Assembly: GCF_000330505.1 (NCBI RefSeq)
Contig: NW_004191622.1
Span: forward strand, 188,853-252,852
Reading direction: 5' to 3'
From: Entamoeba invadens IP1
Lineage: Eukaryota; Evosea; Mastigamoebida; Endamoebidae
DNA length: 64,000 nt
This document shows, in pieces, positions 48,611 to 60,269 of this stretch; within the stretch, counting starts at the first letter, position 1, and every line of letters begins with the position of its first letter. The translations under genes were made by a program, and so were the position numbers. Below the pieces are notes generated by a model. It ran no database searches, was not told the origin of the DNA, and was given only the letters and a program-made list of their open reading frames with translations.

Positions 48611-48977
48611 TCTGGATTATTTGGTTCAAATGAATGATTTGGGAAGAATTCAGGGTTATCTTCTCACGTGTGAAATCTGAGTGTTTAGTGTAACTGTTCA
48701 AAACCCAGAATCTTCGGGAAACACATCCTTTCTGGAGGTATAGTTAAATATAGTACAAGTATTATTAAAAAATGGTACTGGCTCACTTCATCAAAGATGA
48801 GTTTTGTTAATACGAGATATGATTGCGATATTTCATACTCATTTCATCGAATCACCAATCACTTGGGTCGAGCGTTGGAATAAATAGAACTAGAATCAGG
48901 CGAAACCCAAGAAAGAGCTATAAATAAAGTATACTATACTATAAAAAGGAGGATCTGAACGGAACGACGGGTTAGAA
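48611..48977. other. Divergent intergenic region
   Basis: Holds the promoters of the unknown 150-residue protein (minus) and the MYB gene (plus). Less AT-rich than typical spacers. A TATACTATACTATAAA stretch lies about 40 bases before the MYB start. Confidence 0.4.
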
Positions 48978-49376
48978 ATGGCAAATGATTTGGAGACACA
49001 CAAGGGAATAGTCTCCGAGTTCGATAAGATATGGAACGAACAAGACACCAAATGGAAAGCTTTGTTTGACCATCCTATGATTACAACCGGAGACTTCCGG
49101 TATTGGAATGACAGAGAACACATCAGGTTCTTGGTTTGCATCGACTTCTTAAATGCTAAAAAGTGTCGAGGGCTTCCTGTGCAACAGATCTCCGCTTACG
49201 TCTTAACTCGAAACCCAACACAAGTCAGAACACACGCCCAAAAGTTTTTCAAAACCCCTAAACCAACTAAACCGGAAATTAGAAGAAAAGTCGATATCCT
49301 TTTAAGTAAAGATGGAGCAATTCTAAGAAACTTGTTTGTGGAAAATAAGACTCGTAGCAACGACCAAGTATTATGA
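48978..49376 (+). CDS. SHAQKYF-type single-MYB protein
   Basis: This is a 132-residue protein. Residues about 35-95 are one MYB-like repeat: FRYWNDREHIRFLVCIDFL..., then the recognition-helix block TRNPTQVRTHAQKFF, equivalent to the SHAQKYF signature of plant CCA1-like factors. E. histolytica and E. invadens have a family of such proteins that bind DNA, and one controls developmental (encystation) genes. The flanks are short and polar. It is a transcription-factor candidate; targets are unknown. Confidence 0.85.
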   Translation: MANDLETHKGIVSEFDKIWNEQDTKWKALFDHPMITTGDFRYWNDREHIRFLVCIDFLNAKKCRGLPVQQISAYVLTRNPTQVRTHAQKFFKTPKPTKPEIRRKVDILLSKDGAILRNLFVENKTRSNDQVL

Positions 49377-50024
49377 ATGATTAACTCTCATCTTTTCAAA
49401 ATTGATGTTTAAACTACTTGTTATTAGTTGTTTTACTATTAATGGATCGTTTCCATTGGAATGTAAACTTTTGTTTTGTTTATAATGTTAATCAGTCAAC
49501 TCCATTCCGTCACTTCTGTTGTTATTTATTGTGATTTGAATGCCAATTTTAATCAGATCGATTGAGTGATTGGATATTTTCCCGTTGTTTTAAAAGAATA
49601 TTTTTCCAAAGAGTAAAAACAAATACCATTTTAATAGTTATGTTCCTTATTATTAATAAGGTCAGTTTGTTTCATTTTAATTATGGTTTTTTTATAATAT
49701 ATTATATAAAAATAAAAAAATAGTTTATTACAAAAAATGAAAAAAACTTGGAAAAGCACACTGAGGATTGTATTCTAAACTGTTGTTATTATTCCCACTT
49801 CGTTTTTTAATTAAAAAAGGAAATTCATTCCACACTATAATTAAGATTGATGTTCGATCTTAAATAATTAACTACAATTAATAATATAATTAAAACATAA
49901 TAATAAAAATTGTATTATTAAATACAAAATGATAACTTATTTTTTAATTAATTTAACTATAAATTATAGTAAAAAAGAAATAAACAAATTAATAGTTATT
50001 GAATAATAAAAATGAAAAAATGAA
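49377..50024. other. Spacer
   Basis: The 3' flank of the MYB gene. A moderately complex stretch at 49440-49600 has no long frame; the rest is A/T tracts. Confidence 0.45.
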
Positions 50025-50069
50025 TTATTCGTCGTCATCAGGATACAAGTTCTTGTATAAGAGCCAAGT
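50025..50069 (-). CDS. C-terminal fragment of a gene cut by a gap
   Basis: Reading out of the gap on the minus strand gives TWLLYKNLYPDDDE and a stop. The composition and acidic end look like a genuine protein C-terminus, in contrast to the A/T-only flanks. The rest of the gene, if real, lies in the 100-base gap of unknown true size. Confidence 0.3.
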   Translation of the reverse strand, partial: TWLLYKNLYPDDDE

Positions 50070-50169
50070 NNNNNNNNNNNNNNNNNNNNNNNNNNNNNNN
50101 NNNNNNNNNNNNNNNNNNNNNNNNNNNNNNNNNNNNNNNNNNNNNNNNNNNNNNNNNNNNNNNNNNNNN
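50070..50169. other. Assembly gap (100 N)
   Basis: A second 100-base N run. Its true size is probably unknown. Confidence 0.98.
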
Positions 50170-50949
50170 TTCTTCTGATATCTTAAGATTAAAAGTACTC
50201 AAATAATGGGAAATTGTTATTATCTTTTTTGTCAAATGGCTTATTGAGTTGATATTTTTATAATCTAATCATAATTATAATTAATTTTTTAATATATTAA
50301 AATAAAAATAATTAGATGAACGAAAAGAGATTTTTTTCATTGAAAAAATATACAATAATTTGACTAAAAATTGGGAAAATAGGTAATTACTCATTATTAT
50401 TATTTCAAAAAATATTTTTACAACTCTTGATAATATATTTAATAATATATATTATATTATTTATTGGTTATATATTATTTTTGTAAACAACTCTTTAAAT
50501 CTAAAAAAAATAAAACAAACTTAAAATGATAGAAAAGTCAACATTTTTTATTATTAAAAATACCAATTTTCACTTTTCTTGACTTTCAGTTTTGTCATTT
50601 TAAATGTGAACATAATAGTTCTTTATTTATTTGTAATGAGATAAAACTCCAATAAAAAAAATTTTAAGTTAATAAGTTTTAAAATAGTAATATTTTATTA
50701 TTTTAATTATAAAAATTATTATAACAAAACGGTAATAAAAAATATTACAACTTTTAAATACTTTTAAATTATATAAACATTATAATTTAATAAAATAAAT
50801 TAAAGAAAATTAAAAAAAATAAGATTTATTATCATACTATAGTTTAACCATACATTATAATTAATTTAACCATATTACTTTAATTAAATGCAATTAATAA
50901 AAATACCCAATAATAACTATAATTAACCGAACAGAATAAGTAAATTTCG
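50170..50949. other. AT-rich spacer
   Basis: Almost pure A/T with many homopolymer runs. Beyond the first 50 bases, which may belong to the interrupted gene, nothing is seen. Confidence 0.5.
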
Positions 50950-51216
50950 ATGCCAAAGGTCAAGACAACAAAACAATTGAAAACCAATGACAAAAAGGAC
51001 GACAAAAAACCACGAAAAGTAAGTCAAGTAGCCCAGACAAAAGCGCAGCTTGAGAAAAAAGTGGAGAACTTAGACTCGAATACACAGGCTTTACAACAAC
51101 TTGGTCTTATCGGATCGACAGGACGCAAGCCAACTGACAAAAAACTTACAAAGCGTGACAAGAAGAAGATTCATGCTGCAATAAAGAGGAACAAGACAAT
51201 TCCTAAACTCGATTGA
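50950..51216 (+). CDS. Small basic protein, unknown
   Basis: This is an 88-residue, Lys-rich protein (MPKVKTTKQLKTNDKKDDKKPRK-type start). It has a short coiled-coil stretch (KAQLEKKVENLDSNTQALQQLG) and a basic C-terminus (KKLTKRDKKKIHAAIKRNK). It resembles small nucleolar or ribosome-assembly proteins in composition, but no family is recognisable. Its GC content and codon use stand out sharply from the A/T-only flanks, which supports a real gene. Confidence 0.7.
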   Translation: MPKVKTTKQLKTNDKKDDKKPRKVSQVAQTKAQLEKKVENLDSNTQALQQLGLIGSTGRKPTDKKLTKRDKKKIHAAIKRNKTIPKLD

Positions 51217-51433
51217 TTACAAAACCCTTGGTTCTTTTTTACTAATCATTTCTAATTCATTATTATTATAATAAACTATATCATTTAGTGGTTTTAAATA
51301 CTATGGAATATACTATACTAACTATACATTAAAGATAGATATTATTCTAGTAGATAGACTAGTATATTTCTATTTAGTTTTTCTATTAATATATATAGAA
51401 ATACATAAACTACGAGTTTTACAAGGGTTTATT

Positions 51434-53526
51434 ATGTCAATGGAACATGTGAAGACCGAAGTCAAAAGTGAGGAAATGTCTGACGAAGAAAACAGTCTTT
51501 CTGAGTACGACAAATCACAAGACGATCCACAAGATGAGTCACAAGACGAATCTGACGATGAGATTACCGATTTCACACAATACGACTTAGCGATAAGAAT
51601 TCGAGAGGGTTCCAGACTTTCTTTAGAAACCCTAAATTCGATGAGTGAGATGATTTCTGAAGCCTTAGTTGGGCGAATTAAGAAGATGGATATTGTGACT
51701 GACTTGAGTGGATTTCCATCATTGAAAGAGAAGACGAAGGACATTTTGTTGTTATTCAAATACGACCGCTGGGGGTGTTTTAAAGAGCAAATTCTAGGGC
51801 CTTCATTTGAAGACAAAGAGAAGCATGAGAAGTTCAAACACATATGGGGGGAGTTAGCGGAGTTTCGGCGGTTTCGAGATGGGCGTATGATGTGTGTAGT
51901 AACGCACCAAACGGAGAGTGACAAGTCGTTTTCGACCAACGAATATTTCATCCGGCAGTTATTAATCAAACACTTTGGACTTACACATCATAATATGATT
52001 ACCGATTTTAATAATATAATTCGAATGTTACCCCCATCCACACGTGGTGTTGATATACGAGAAAGTACTCTTGAACTGATCGACATTATTAAGAACACCA
52101 AATTGCCTGTAGATATTTCTACTGTACGACCTATCTCAGCAAGTACTCGATTCACTTCATATATTTACCCTAAAAAGATAACAAACAACACAGTCGACTA
52201 TTCACTTTATGTGGAGTCTATCCCTCTCGTCATCACTTTTACTTATTTAGGAAATTGGCCGGATCGTCTCGAAGCTATTAATTCGATGAAAACTAGTCTG
52301 AGTCTGGAAATTAAAAATCAACTGAGTAAGCAAGGGATTCAAGGAATTGTGAGAACAGACGGGTATACCATTTACTATAAGAATTACGTCTTTTCTATTT
52401 ATTATAACTCCGCAGAAGAAATGCAACTCTTCTTCAAGTACGATGACATAGAAAACGCTAAGAAGTGTGCACACATGTACAGACAACAACCCGCAGTGTC
52501 TTCTTATCTCTTAGAAAGCTGTTTGAAAAACCCAAGTTTCTCCCTTTCAAGTCGTCTTGTCAAAAAATGGATCTATTCAAAAGGCTTTTCGCCTTACTTC
52601 AATGACGAAATTGTTGACGCCATCCTCTCACACTTCTTCTTTCTAAAACCAATAGCTACTCCACAAAAATTCTTTATGAAGTTCATCAACTTCTTTGCTT
52701 CAGTTACTACTCTCCCACTCGAAATGGGAAATAAAGATGAATTTATAGTTAAAAGAGACAACGGTAAAGGTATCATTTTTAACTTCGACACAGACCTTGC
52801 AGTCAACGCATACTTGAACAATTTCTCCCCGTCACTCCGTGTCGTCCGCTTGTTGTGTGGATATGCACAACAAACTCAGAAGCTTCTTCAGAACAATTTC
52901 TGTTTAAAACAAAATGAAGTCTTTGCAAAGGAATTGTTTGCTATGCCACAATTCAAGAATGGGATCACTATTAAATTGGACAAAAAACTCTTCACTAAAC
53001 AAAATACAAAGTTCCTCTCTGATTATTGTAGCCAACACGCTTCGAAAATCGGGTTCGTCGATTTCGATCCACTCAAAAAATACACGGAAGAGGTAGTGAA
53101 GTTCATTAAAGACGACGGTTTGGTCTTTGTGAATTACATCGAAGGGAGCGATATATATCTCCAACTGAACCCAAAGTCACAACTCGGCTCACTTCTCGCT
53201 CAAAAAGATATGACTTGCAATATAGTTTGTTTTTACTATTTTTTTATATCATGAAAGTTCTTCGACTCGATTGTATTTTTTAGTTTTATTTACTATAGTA
53301 TTTGTAGTAAAAAATATATGTATCAAAAAATATAACAAATTCATAATTTAATTCTAATTTATGTTCAATTGCCATTTTTTGTAATAAAATATACTATTGG
53401 TGTGGTACAATAATTGACAATCAGACCTCTTTCTTGACCAAAACGAATTTGATGACGATGGGTGAGTTTAAGCTGGCTCTTCAAAGACTTGGAGGGTCTT
53501 TTGTGACTGATGTGATCATTGAATGA
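51434..53526 (+). CDS. Nucleolar protein NOL6/UTP22 (Nrap), short, one intron
   Basis: Exons 51434-53224 and 53425-53526 join to 630 residues. The 200-base intron runs GTTTGTTTTT...AATCAG. The second exon supplies the family's C-terminal helix (MGEFKLALQRLGGSFV); without it the protein ends in an AT-coded stretch. After an acidic Asp/Glu/Ser lead, Nrap blocks are clear: FKHIWGELAEFRRFRDGRM, then LPVDISTVRPISASTRFTSYIYP, and SSRLVKKWIYSKGF..FNDEIVDAIL. UTP22 is a scaffold of the 90S small-subunit processome that binds rRNA and RRP7. Yeast and animal homologues are about 1100-1240 residues, so roughly the N-terminal third to half is missing here. Confidence 0.82.
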
Positions 53527-53628
53527 TTGGAATGAATTTATTATACAATTATAAATACTAATAAAATCGTATAAATTAATAGTTTAACTTTTTCAAAAAT
53601 AACAACTCCTCTGAACTAAAAAAATAAG

Positions 53629-56503
53629 ATGTCTGACAAAACGAAGGAATTCTCTTATTTGATTTTGCAGTATCTCCAATCACAAACAAATAAAGAAATA
53701 TTTCTGATGACGAGCGCTTTACTAAAACTCTACTTTTCAAAGGAATATGTTATTGAATTAACAAAGAGAAATGATCTGGAAAAACTCCAAATGTACCTCC
53801 GTTGTTTTGTCAAGTTTGTCATTCCATCAATCGCTTCAGATTTTTACATATTATTTTTTTGATGAATACCATTTGCTGTTATCAATTTGGCCTCTCATTT
53901 ACTCAGATCAAATTTGATGAAACGAAGGAACATTTGAGGCATTAAAAAATATGTTTAAAATAAAAGGACTTAACCCAAGCCATAATGATTTCGCGACAGT
54001 CAAAGCATGCGTCGCACTCCTTGAATACCAACTGTGCGCCGGATGTATCCAGAACGATATCGAGAAGATTGTCGCAGTCAAGAGAGAAATTGAGGCGTTG
54101 GAAAATCCAAAGTCATTATTGGTGACGGAAAGGCTGAACAAGATCAAGGCAAAAATATCAATGGGGTATTCCGTGTACAATGATTTAGAGGTCAAACCAA
54201 TCACCGAAAACCCGGAGAAGTACAGAGCTGAACAACTGGGAAACGTAATCGTCGCGGCAATGTCGGAGAGCAAAGAAATGACAGAGAAAATGGTGTTCCC
54301 TTCCATCATCCCAGACCAACTAAAAAGACTTGTATCAAACGGAATACGGTATGACCATATCGTGAAATGTGGAGGAAAGCCAAAAGAGAAGATTGTGATT
54401 GAGTCGTTTTTAAACAATACGCATACGTGTGGCGCGACTAGTGATATTGATTTCGGCACGCAAATGGGCAAACTGTATGGGATGAAAGACACTGTGACAG
54501 CTTTGCACGCAGAAGGAGATATCGTACATATCGGTTACAAAAGTGGAGTGTTTCAGTGCTATGACTTGAGCCAAAACCGTGTTTGTTTACAAGACTCATT
54601 TTCGTCCGAAATTGTATCCGTTGATTCTTCGCTCCCATGTTTTATTGTTGCACAAAGCACAAAGGTGAAGGTATATTTGGAGGGAAACCAGAGGGTTTCC
54701 GTTATGTGTGAAATTAAAGGGGAAAATGTCCAAAAAGTTGGGGTGATGAGGGGCAGAACAGAAATTGTCGTTTTGGATAATAAAAGGCTCAAAATTTACT
54801 CAAACAATGGAAAAGTCCTTTTATTCAGCTCTGATGGTGTTTTGGATTTCGTTTTTGGTTCCCACAGTTGCTGTTTGAAGGTTGTTAAAGGGGACGGTGT
54901 TTATTCAATTTTTGGAGGCTTCGGGAAAAAATACGAAGAGAAAACGGAAAAAAACATCCCTTCAGTTGTGAGTGCTTACAATGGTGTTGTGAGTACCCAA
55001 AGCAAATTTTTCAATATACAGCGACAGAACGAAGAAATCGAAAGAGACCAAAAAACAGAAGAAAAGGCGCTATTTGGAGGTAAAAATGGGATGATAGTCA
55101 GGTCAAAAAGTGGGGTTTTTCTCAAGAGTACGGAAGGCTGTAAAAAGGTCAAGGGTTTGGACGATGCGATTTTACTTTCCGGCATTGACAATATCGAGGT
55201 TGGGTACAGTCCGGCACAGAATTGTGTTGAGATGTTCACCAATACAGTTGAATGCATTATTTCGTGGAGCGACCTTTCAAATAGTCATCCTTCTTTTCTT
55301 GTCCAACCTTCGAAACAAGGAGACGACGATTCTGTTGTGAAAAAGAGTGAAGAAATACCACCTGATAGTATCCTAATAAAAAAGGAAGTTGCCCCAGAAA
55401 CAAAAAAATCTGTATCTCATCCTTTAGCTCCTAGTGACAAACCACAACCAAATGAAAGAGTTGGTCCAACCCAAGATATCTTACATCATGAATTAAAGCG
55501 ACAAGACGAATTCCCACACGTTCTTAATCCGTTGTTGCAAAACCCACGAACGATTTGTAACGGTCAAAATTTAATGGTGGAGTGTGGGACAGTGTCTGGG
55601 AAACGGGGCGACATTTATATTTACACCAAGAGTTCGGCCAACGAATTGTTTGTCTACAAAAAAACTGTTAATTCTTTTAAGCAATTAAACAACAAGAACC
55701 CCCTTCAAGGCTCTCACCCAACTGCTCCCGTGTGCTGTGAGGTGACTCGTTCCGGGTTGTTCCTTCTTTACAGCAACGATACAAAGTGTGTGTTGTTCAA
55801 GTTGGCAGACAGCGTACCCTATCCACCATTTCCAATTTCCCCAAATGTTTCTGGAATGGTTTCCAAATTGGCGTTCTTCCCGAATGATGCAAATTTAATT
55901 TTAATTGGAACAGAGGATAATCCAAATACCAAACTCCCAATGTTCCACGTCTATCAAGCGACCAACGGTTTTCGTTCGCAAGACTATTTAAGGACACAAC
56001 ACTTCGACGGAAAAGTTGTTGGATTTTACTTCCCAGAATGTGACAAAAACGCGAAAAAAATACCGTTTTGTGTAATAAATCAAAAAGGCATTGTGTTGTA
56101 TTCAATTTACGACAAAGAATCTCACCAAAACAATATCCAAGCCGGAGAAGTGAAAATCAAGGAAAGGGAAGGTACTGTGTTTATGACTTTCTCCGGAGGG
56201 AAGTTTTTGTATCTCGTTGAGAATGGACGCATAACACAGATCGACACTGAGAAGTGGAATGTCACAAAGGAACTTAAGTTGGACAAAATAGTCTGTGCGT
56301 GCATTTCGAATGATCGCAAGAACATTTTGGTGTTAACCGAAACTGTGTTTGTAGTTGTTAACCCCTTCAACTTTGAGACGAAAATCCTTGATATGGACGA
56401 GAGGTTATTAGGTGCGAAGTGGGTGTGTCCGATCGAAGATTCGATGTTTGTGCTCGCAAAAGGAAAATCTGTTTTGCGATTTGAGCTTGTCCACGGATTT
56501 TGA
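53629..56503 (+). CDS. TOPLESS-like LisH-CTLH-propeller protein (one intron)
   Basis: My model joins 53629-53813 and 53980-56503 to 902 residues. The 166-base intron (GTTTGTCATT...CCCAAG) restores a helical CTLH segment of the right length (KLQMYLRCFVN/HNDFATVK). The N-terminus is LisH-like (FSYLILQYLQSQTNKEIFL). The rest is two beta-propeller regions separated by a Pro/Lys-rich linker. The second contains the blocks CCEVTRSGLFLLYSNDTKCVLFKL and KLAFFPNDANLILIGTEDN, which parallel the TOPLESS stretch around 'FLAFHPQDNNIIAIGMDDS'. TOPLESS/Groucho-type proteins are transcriptional corepressors. This would be an unusual amoebozoan member. A generic LisH-WD40 scaffold is the alternative, and a second intron join is possible. 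Confidence 0.5.
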
Positions 56504-56606
56504 TTGATTTTGTGGTGTCAATTGTTTTATATTTTCAATTTGTGTACTTTATTTGCTTACCAGTGCTGTTCATAGTTGTAAAGAACACGAAAGAAAATTA
56601 AATGAA

Positions 56607-59600
56607 TTATGCTTTGGGTGGTTGGTCTGGTGTTGTTAAGGAAGGGATGTTTGCCAAAATTTCCTCCTTTTTCTCTGTGGAGTTTTGTGACTGTTTTTCC
56701 TTTTCGGCTGCTTCCAGTTGTGCTGCTTGTTCCTTATGAATTTGTTCTGCTCGTTCGGAGTTTGCTCCAATGTTGTTTGCATCTTTCATGATCTGTGGCA
56801 ATTTTTCCGGGTCGATTGGAGCGACAGGAGGAGGGGGAGGAGGAGGTGGGGTGAGTTTTTCGATTAGTTTTGCGATAGTTGAGTTGATAGGGTCGTTTGC
56901 TTTAGTCAAGCTTTAAGTGAGTCTACCACACCTTTTATAATAAAGAAGACGACAAAGAACAAACAGTGATTGGACATATTTTACTTCTTCCAGATTATTT
57001 TCTGCAAGTGCAATAGCAGCCAAATAATCACCCAACGTGACTAACATTCTCAGCCTTTCTTTTTTAGTTTTCAGGAGTGCAATGAACTTATTTCGAGTCT
57101 CTGTGTATCTCTTGTCATGTGCAATTTGTATGAAGTAATATAATGGGAATAACAATTGGACGTCTTTTTCCAAGAAACATTCGAGTCTCTCTTTGGCTCT
57201 TAAGTCGTTCGCTTGCATCGAGTCGATGACGTACAATTCGCATCGTTGCAAAAACAGATCAGACACGTTAGCAGTTTCTTTCATCTTTTTGAGTTCTTCT
57301 GGAGTTGGTTTCTTTGTCGCCAAAAATTTACACACCGTTTGGAAGACCGAAGGAGTCAGCACGCGTTCACTGTCGGCCTTTTTTGTTGTTTCTTCATACA
57401 CATTTTCAGCCTTTCTATTCCCAAAATCTCTTGCCATTGCCATGTGTGTGAGGATAAGACGATTTGCGACTTCTTTCACTCTTGGAAGACTATTAAAGTA
57501 GTTAAACCACTCCCCATTTGAATTTGGAATGGTCTGTTTCAATGGCAAATCGACTTGTTTAAAATCTCTGAAAAACATGTCTTCAAGAACAGTATAATTC
57601 ACATTTCTAAAGTTCGCTCCGACCTTCTCCGTCGTCTTCTTTGTATATATCTCCCACGAAGTGATATATCTCCACAGTAATTGAGCTCCTTGTTGCATCA
57701 ACTTGAACGCCAAATTGTTTTGAAATTGTGCGGGGAACCTCTCGACTAATTTGGCCGATTCAATAGCTTCTGCTGTTAATTCCCCATTTTCGTTCTTTTG
57801 GTCTTTAGCAGAGTACGGCAGTGTGATCAATGAATTGACGTTCGTTTTTTCGTTCGCATCAAACCGGATCATACACCTTTCATCCTCCAAATTCTTCTTA
57901 AAAAAGAAGAAAATGGTCTTCTGGTCGCAATTGAACAGCGACACCGAAAAGATGACATTAGTCGCCAAGTTGTCTGTTTTCTCGTAATTGCCATAAATCA
58001 ACAATTTGACCACATGGGACCGACAATAGTTATTGATATTCGACAGAAACAAGACGACGTCGGAACTTTGGTCCGCACTTTTCATCGCATTTTCAATGAC
58101 GACCGACACATACGTCTCACTCATCATTTGCATCCGTCGCTTCACATCTACAAGTGCTTCTTCACATTTACTTTTGTCCGTTGTGGGGTCTTTAATAAAC
58201 GCACTAATCTTCTTCGAACACCACTGCGACAAAACGGGGAACTTCGACAATGAATTGTACTCGCACCATTTAATACACAACTGGAACTCATTCATCACCA
58301 TCAGAAGGGATTGAATGGGGTGGTAATTGAAATTCTCACAGGACCTCATATGTGTGTTATTCGTCCCCAAACAGTAATATCCACTGTTTTCTCTGTCTTT
58401 CAAATATTTGAATTGCCCGTATGTGATCATTATCCCCTTCCTATTCATCGTTTTGATCATTCGAATAGCAAAACACACGGATAAATACATCTTGTGCATT
58501 TCCTCTCGTATACTCGTGTTCTTCGCAAAGTCTAAATAGTACAACATACACGACAGAATCTCATTTTGAATCGGATCGTGTGGGTTGGCATACAACGCAC
58601 ACAAACACAAATACAGATATCCCTGATCAAAGTAAAACGCAACCGTATTCGACCCACTCCCCTTCAAATGCCCAGTCTTCTCTGCAACCAATTTCTTGAA
58701 CCGCGATGTGTCGATTTGTTTGCGATAAAACATGAACATCTCGTACCCCGCATATTTCGTGAGATAAGTGTCGTAATCCTTTTCACCTACATTACACCTC
58801 TCATACGAACTGATATCCGTTTCCCCAGGGCTGCTCCTCAATTTGTTTAATATGGCTCTTCCCTTCACAATCACTTTGAACCGATTCTTTTCTCGAACAA
58901 ACAGTTGTATAGTGTTGTACGTGTCATTTTGGACATAATAGACTTCGTCATACAACGCATACTCACATTTGACACTTGCAGTAGCACTCCGTTTAATCGA
59001 GTACGAATATCCTTTAAACTCGTTATAATCCGTTCGCATGAACATCAAGTTGTTATAAATGAAGTACGCCTTCCCACACCCAAAGACGTGGTTAATCGCA
59101 AACTTGTCGTCTATGCCATTGATTTGAATGATCACGCCCTTATCGAGTATAAACATCGCACTCTGCAAAAAGTTGTTGACTTGAAACACTACAAAGATGA
59201 TCGGCAATAAAGGCGCACACGAACATCCAACGACTTTATCAAAGGATCTCAATAAAGTCTGGTCTAATGAGTAAGTGACACTGTTATTGGAGATCTGTTC
59301 TTCTTTCGAGTCTTTAGTTCGTGGGCGATAGTAACTCACCGACTTCTCATTGAAGATGAGAAAGTTAATAGTGTCATCAAAATTGTTATACCACATACAC
59401 ATCGTATCCATTTCAACGTTTTTAAACGCTTCTGTTTCTTCAATCAGTATCTTCTCCCGTCGAAACGTAATTTTGATTGCAAAGAGGTATCCCGTTTCAA
59501 GACAGACTCCACACCCATAGTCGAAAAATTGGAGAAATGAGATACGCCCACTGGTTTTGGAGGCATTGGAGACAAGACACATCCCTTCTAAGTTGTATAA

Positions 59601-59900
59601 ATAAAACTTTAAGTTCACCGTCATCACCATTACCATATAGTTTGAGGTCCATCCCATACTCTTGACTGTATCACTGGGATCTATTTTGATTTTAAACGAA
59701 CAAAAGAAGGACCCATTCGCATGGAAGACTGAAATCAATGGGTAATCTGTGTCTTTACTCATCGCTCTGGGACGTTTGTAAGCTAACACAGGACCACCAC
59801 CAGTCGACGCAACATATGTGACGTCTTTCAGTTTCAGCATATCAACTTTGTCGACGTCTTCCTCATAAAGAACCTGATCGTATGATATCTTCTCAGACAT
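56607..59900 (-). CDS. VPS16-like HOPS/CORVET subunit with polyproline tail (one intron)
   Basis: Exons 59900-56965 and 56910-56607 join to 1079 residues. The 54-base intron runs GTTTGTTCTT...TTAAAG. The N-terminal propeller has the VPS16 block GGPVLAYKRPR....PLISVFHANGSFFCSF and KSMGWTSNYMVMVMTVNLKFYLYNLEG. The C-terminal half is the helical Vps16 solenoid, with HPIQSLLMVMNEFQLCIKWCEYNSL and FPVLSQWCSKKI. VPS16 is the scaffold that holds VPS33 in endosome and lysosome tethering complexes. The second exon adds an odd tail: a run of eight prolines, then a Gln/Glu-rich helix. Typical VPS16 is about 840 residues. If unspliced, the tail would be a separate 100-residue frame starting at TTG, which is less likely. 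Confidence 0.65.
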
Positions 59901-60129
59901 CTTTGTTTTTGAGTTCCTTTCCGTTTTGCAGTTTTTGAAGGATTATAGTAATTTTGGTATAGTTAAATATAGCAAGTATTATACTTAATTATGTGTGTAA
60001 AAGGATTTGTTCAATTTGTTCAAGTTTTTAATATGTTTGATTTTAAATGTTACTAACTCTAATACTATTATAATAATAATCTAATAACTAGAATTGTTAA
60101 TATAAATTATATTTACTTAATTGTTAGAA

Positions 60130-60200
60130 GCACTAATGGTCTAAGGGCAGAATTTCACCCTCCCAAGGTGGAGATCCGGGTTCGAGTCCCGGTTAGTGCA
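60130..60200 (+). tRNA. tRNA-Gly (anticodon CCC)
   Basis: The acceptor stem is GCACTAA with TTAGTGC. The B box is GGTTCGAGTCC and the anticodon loop CTCCCAA, with CCC at 60162-60164 (reads GGG, Gly). The 71-base length is standard with no intron. A T-run immediately follows (60201-60206). Like tRNA-Ser in this window, it is a single gene between protein genes. Confidence 0.96.
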
Positions 60201-60269
60201 TTTTTTATTTTTTTATTTTTTTTGTTTTATATATTATAAATTAATAATAATAAAACCAATAACAGCTAG

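Noticed and set aside
53398..53526. Isolated open stretch first read as an EF-hand-like remnant
   Set aside because: It fits better as the last exon of NOL6/UTP22, joined through a GTTTGT...CAG intron.
53951..54492. 194-codon minus-strand frame at 53908-54492
   Set aside because: Antisense to the TOPLESS-like gene, with no domain.
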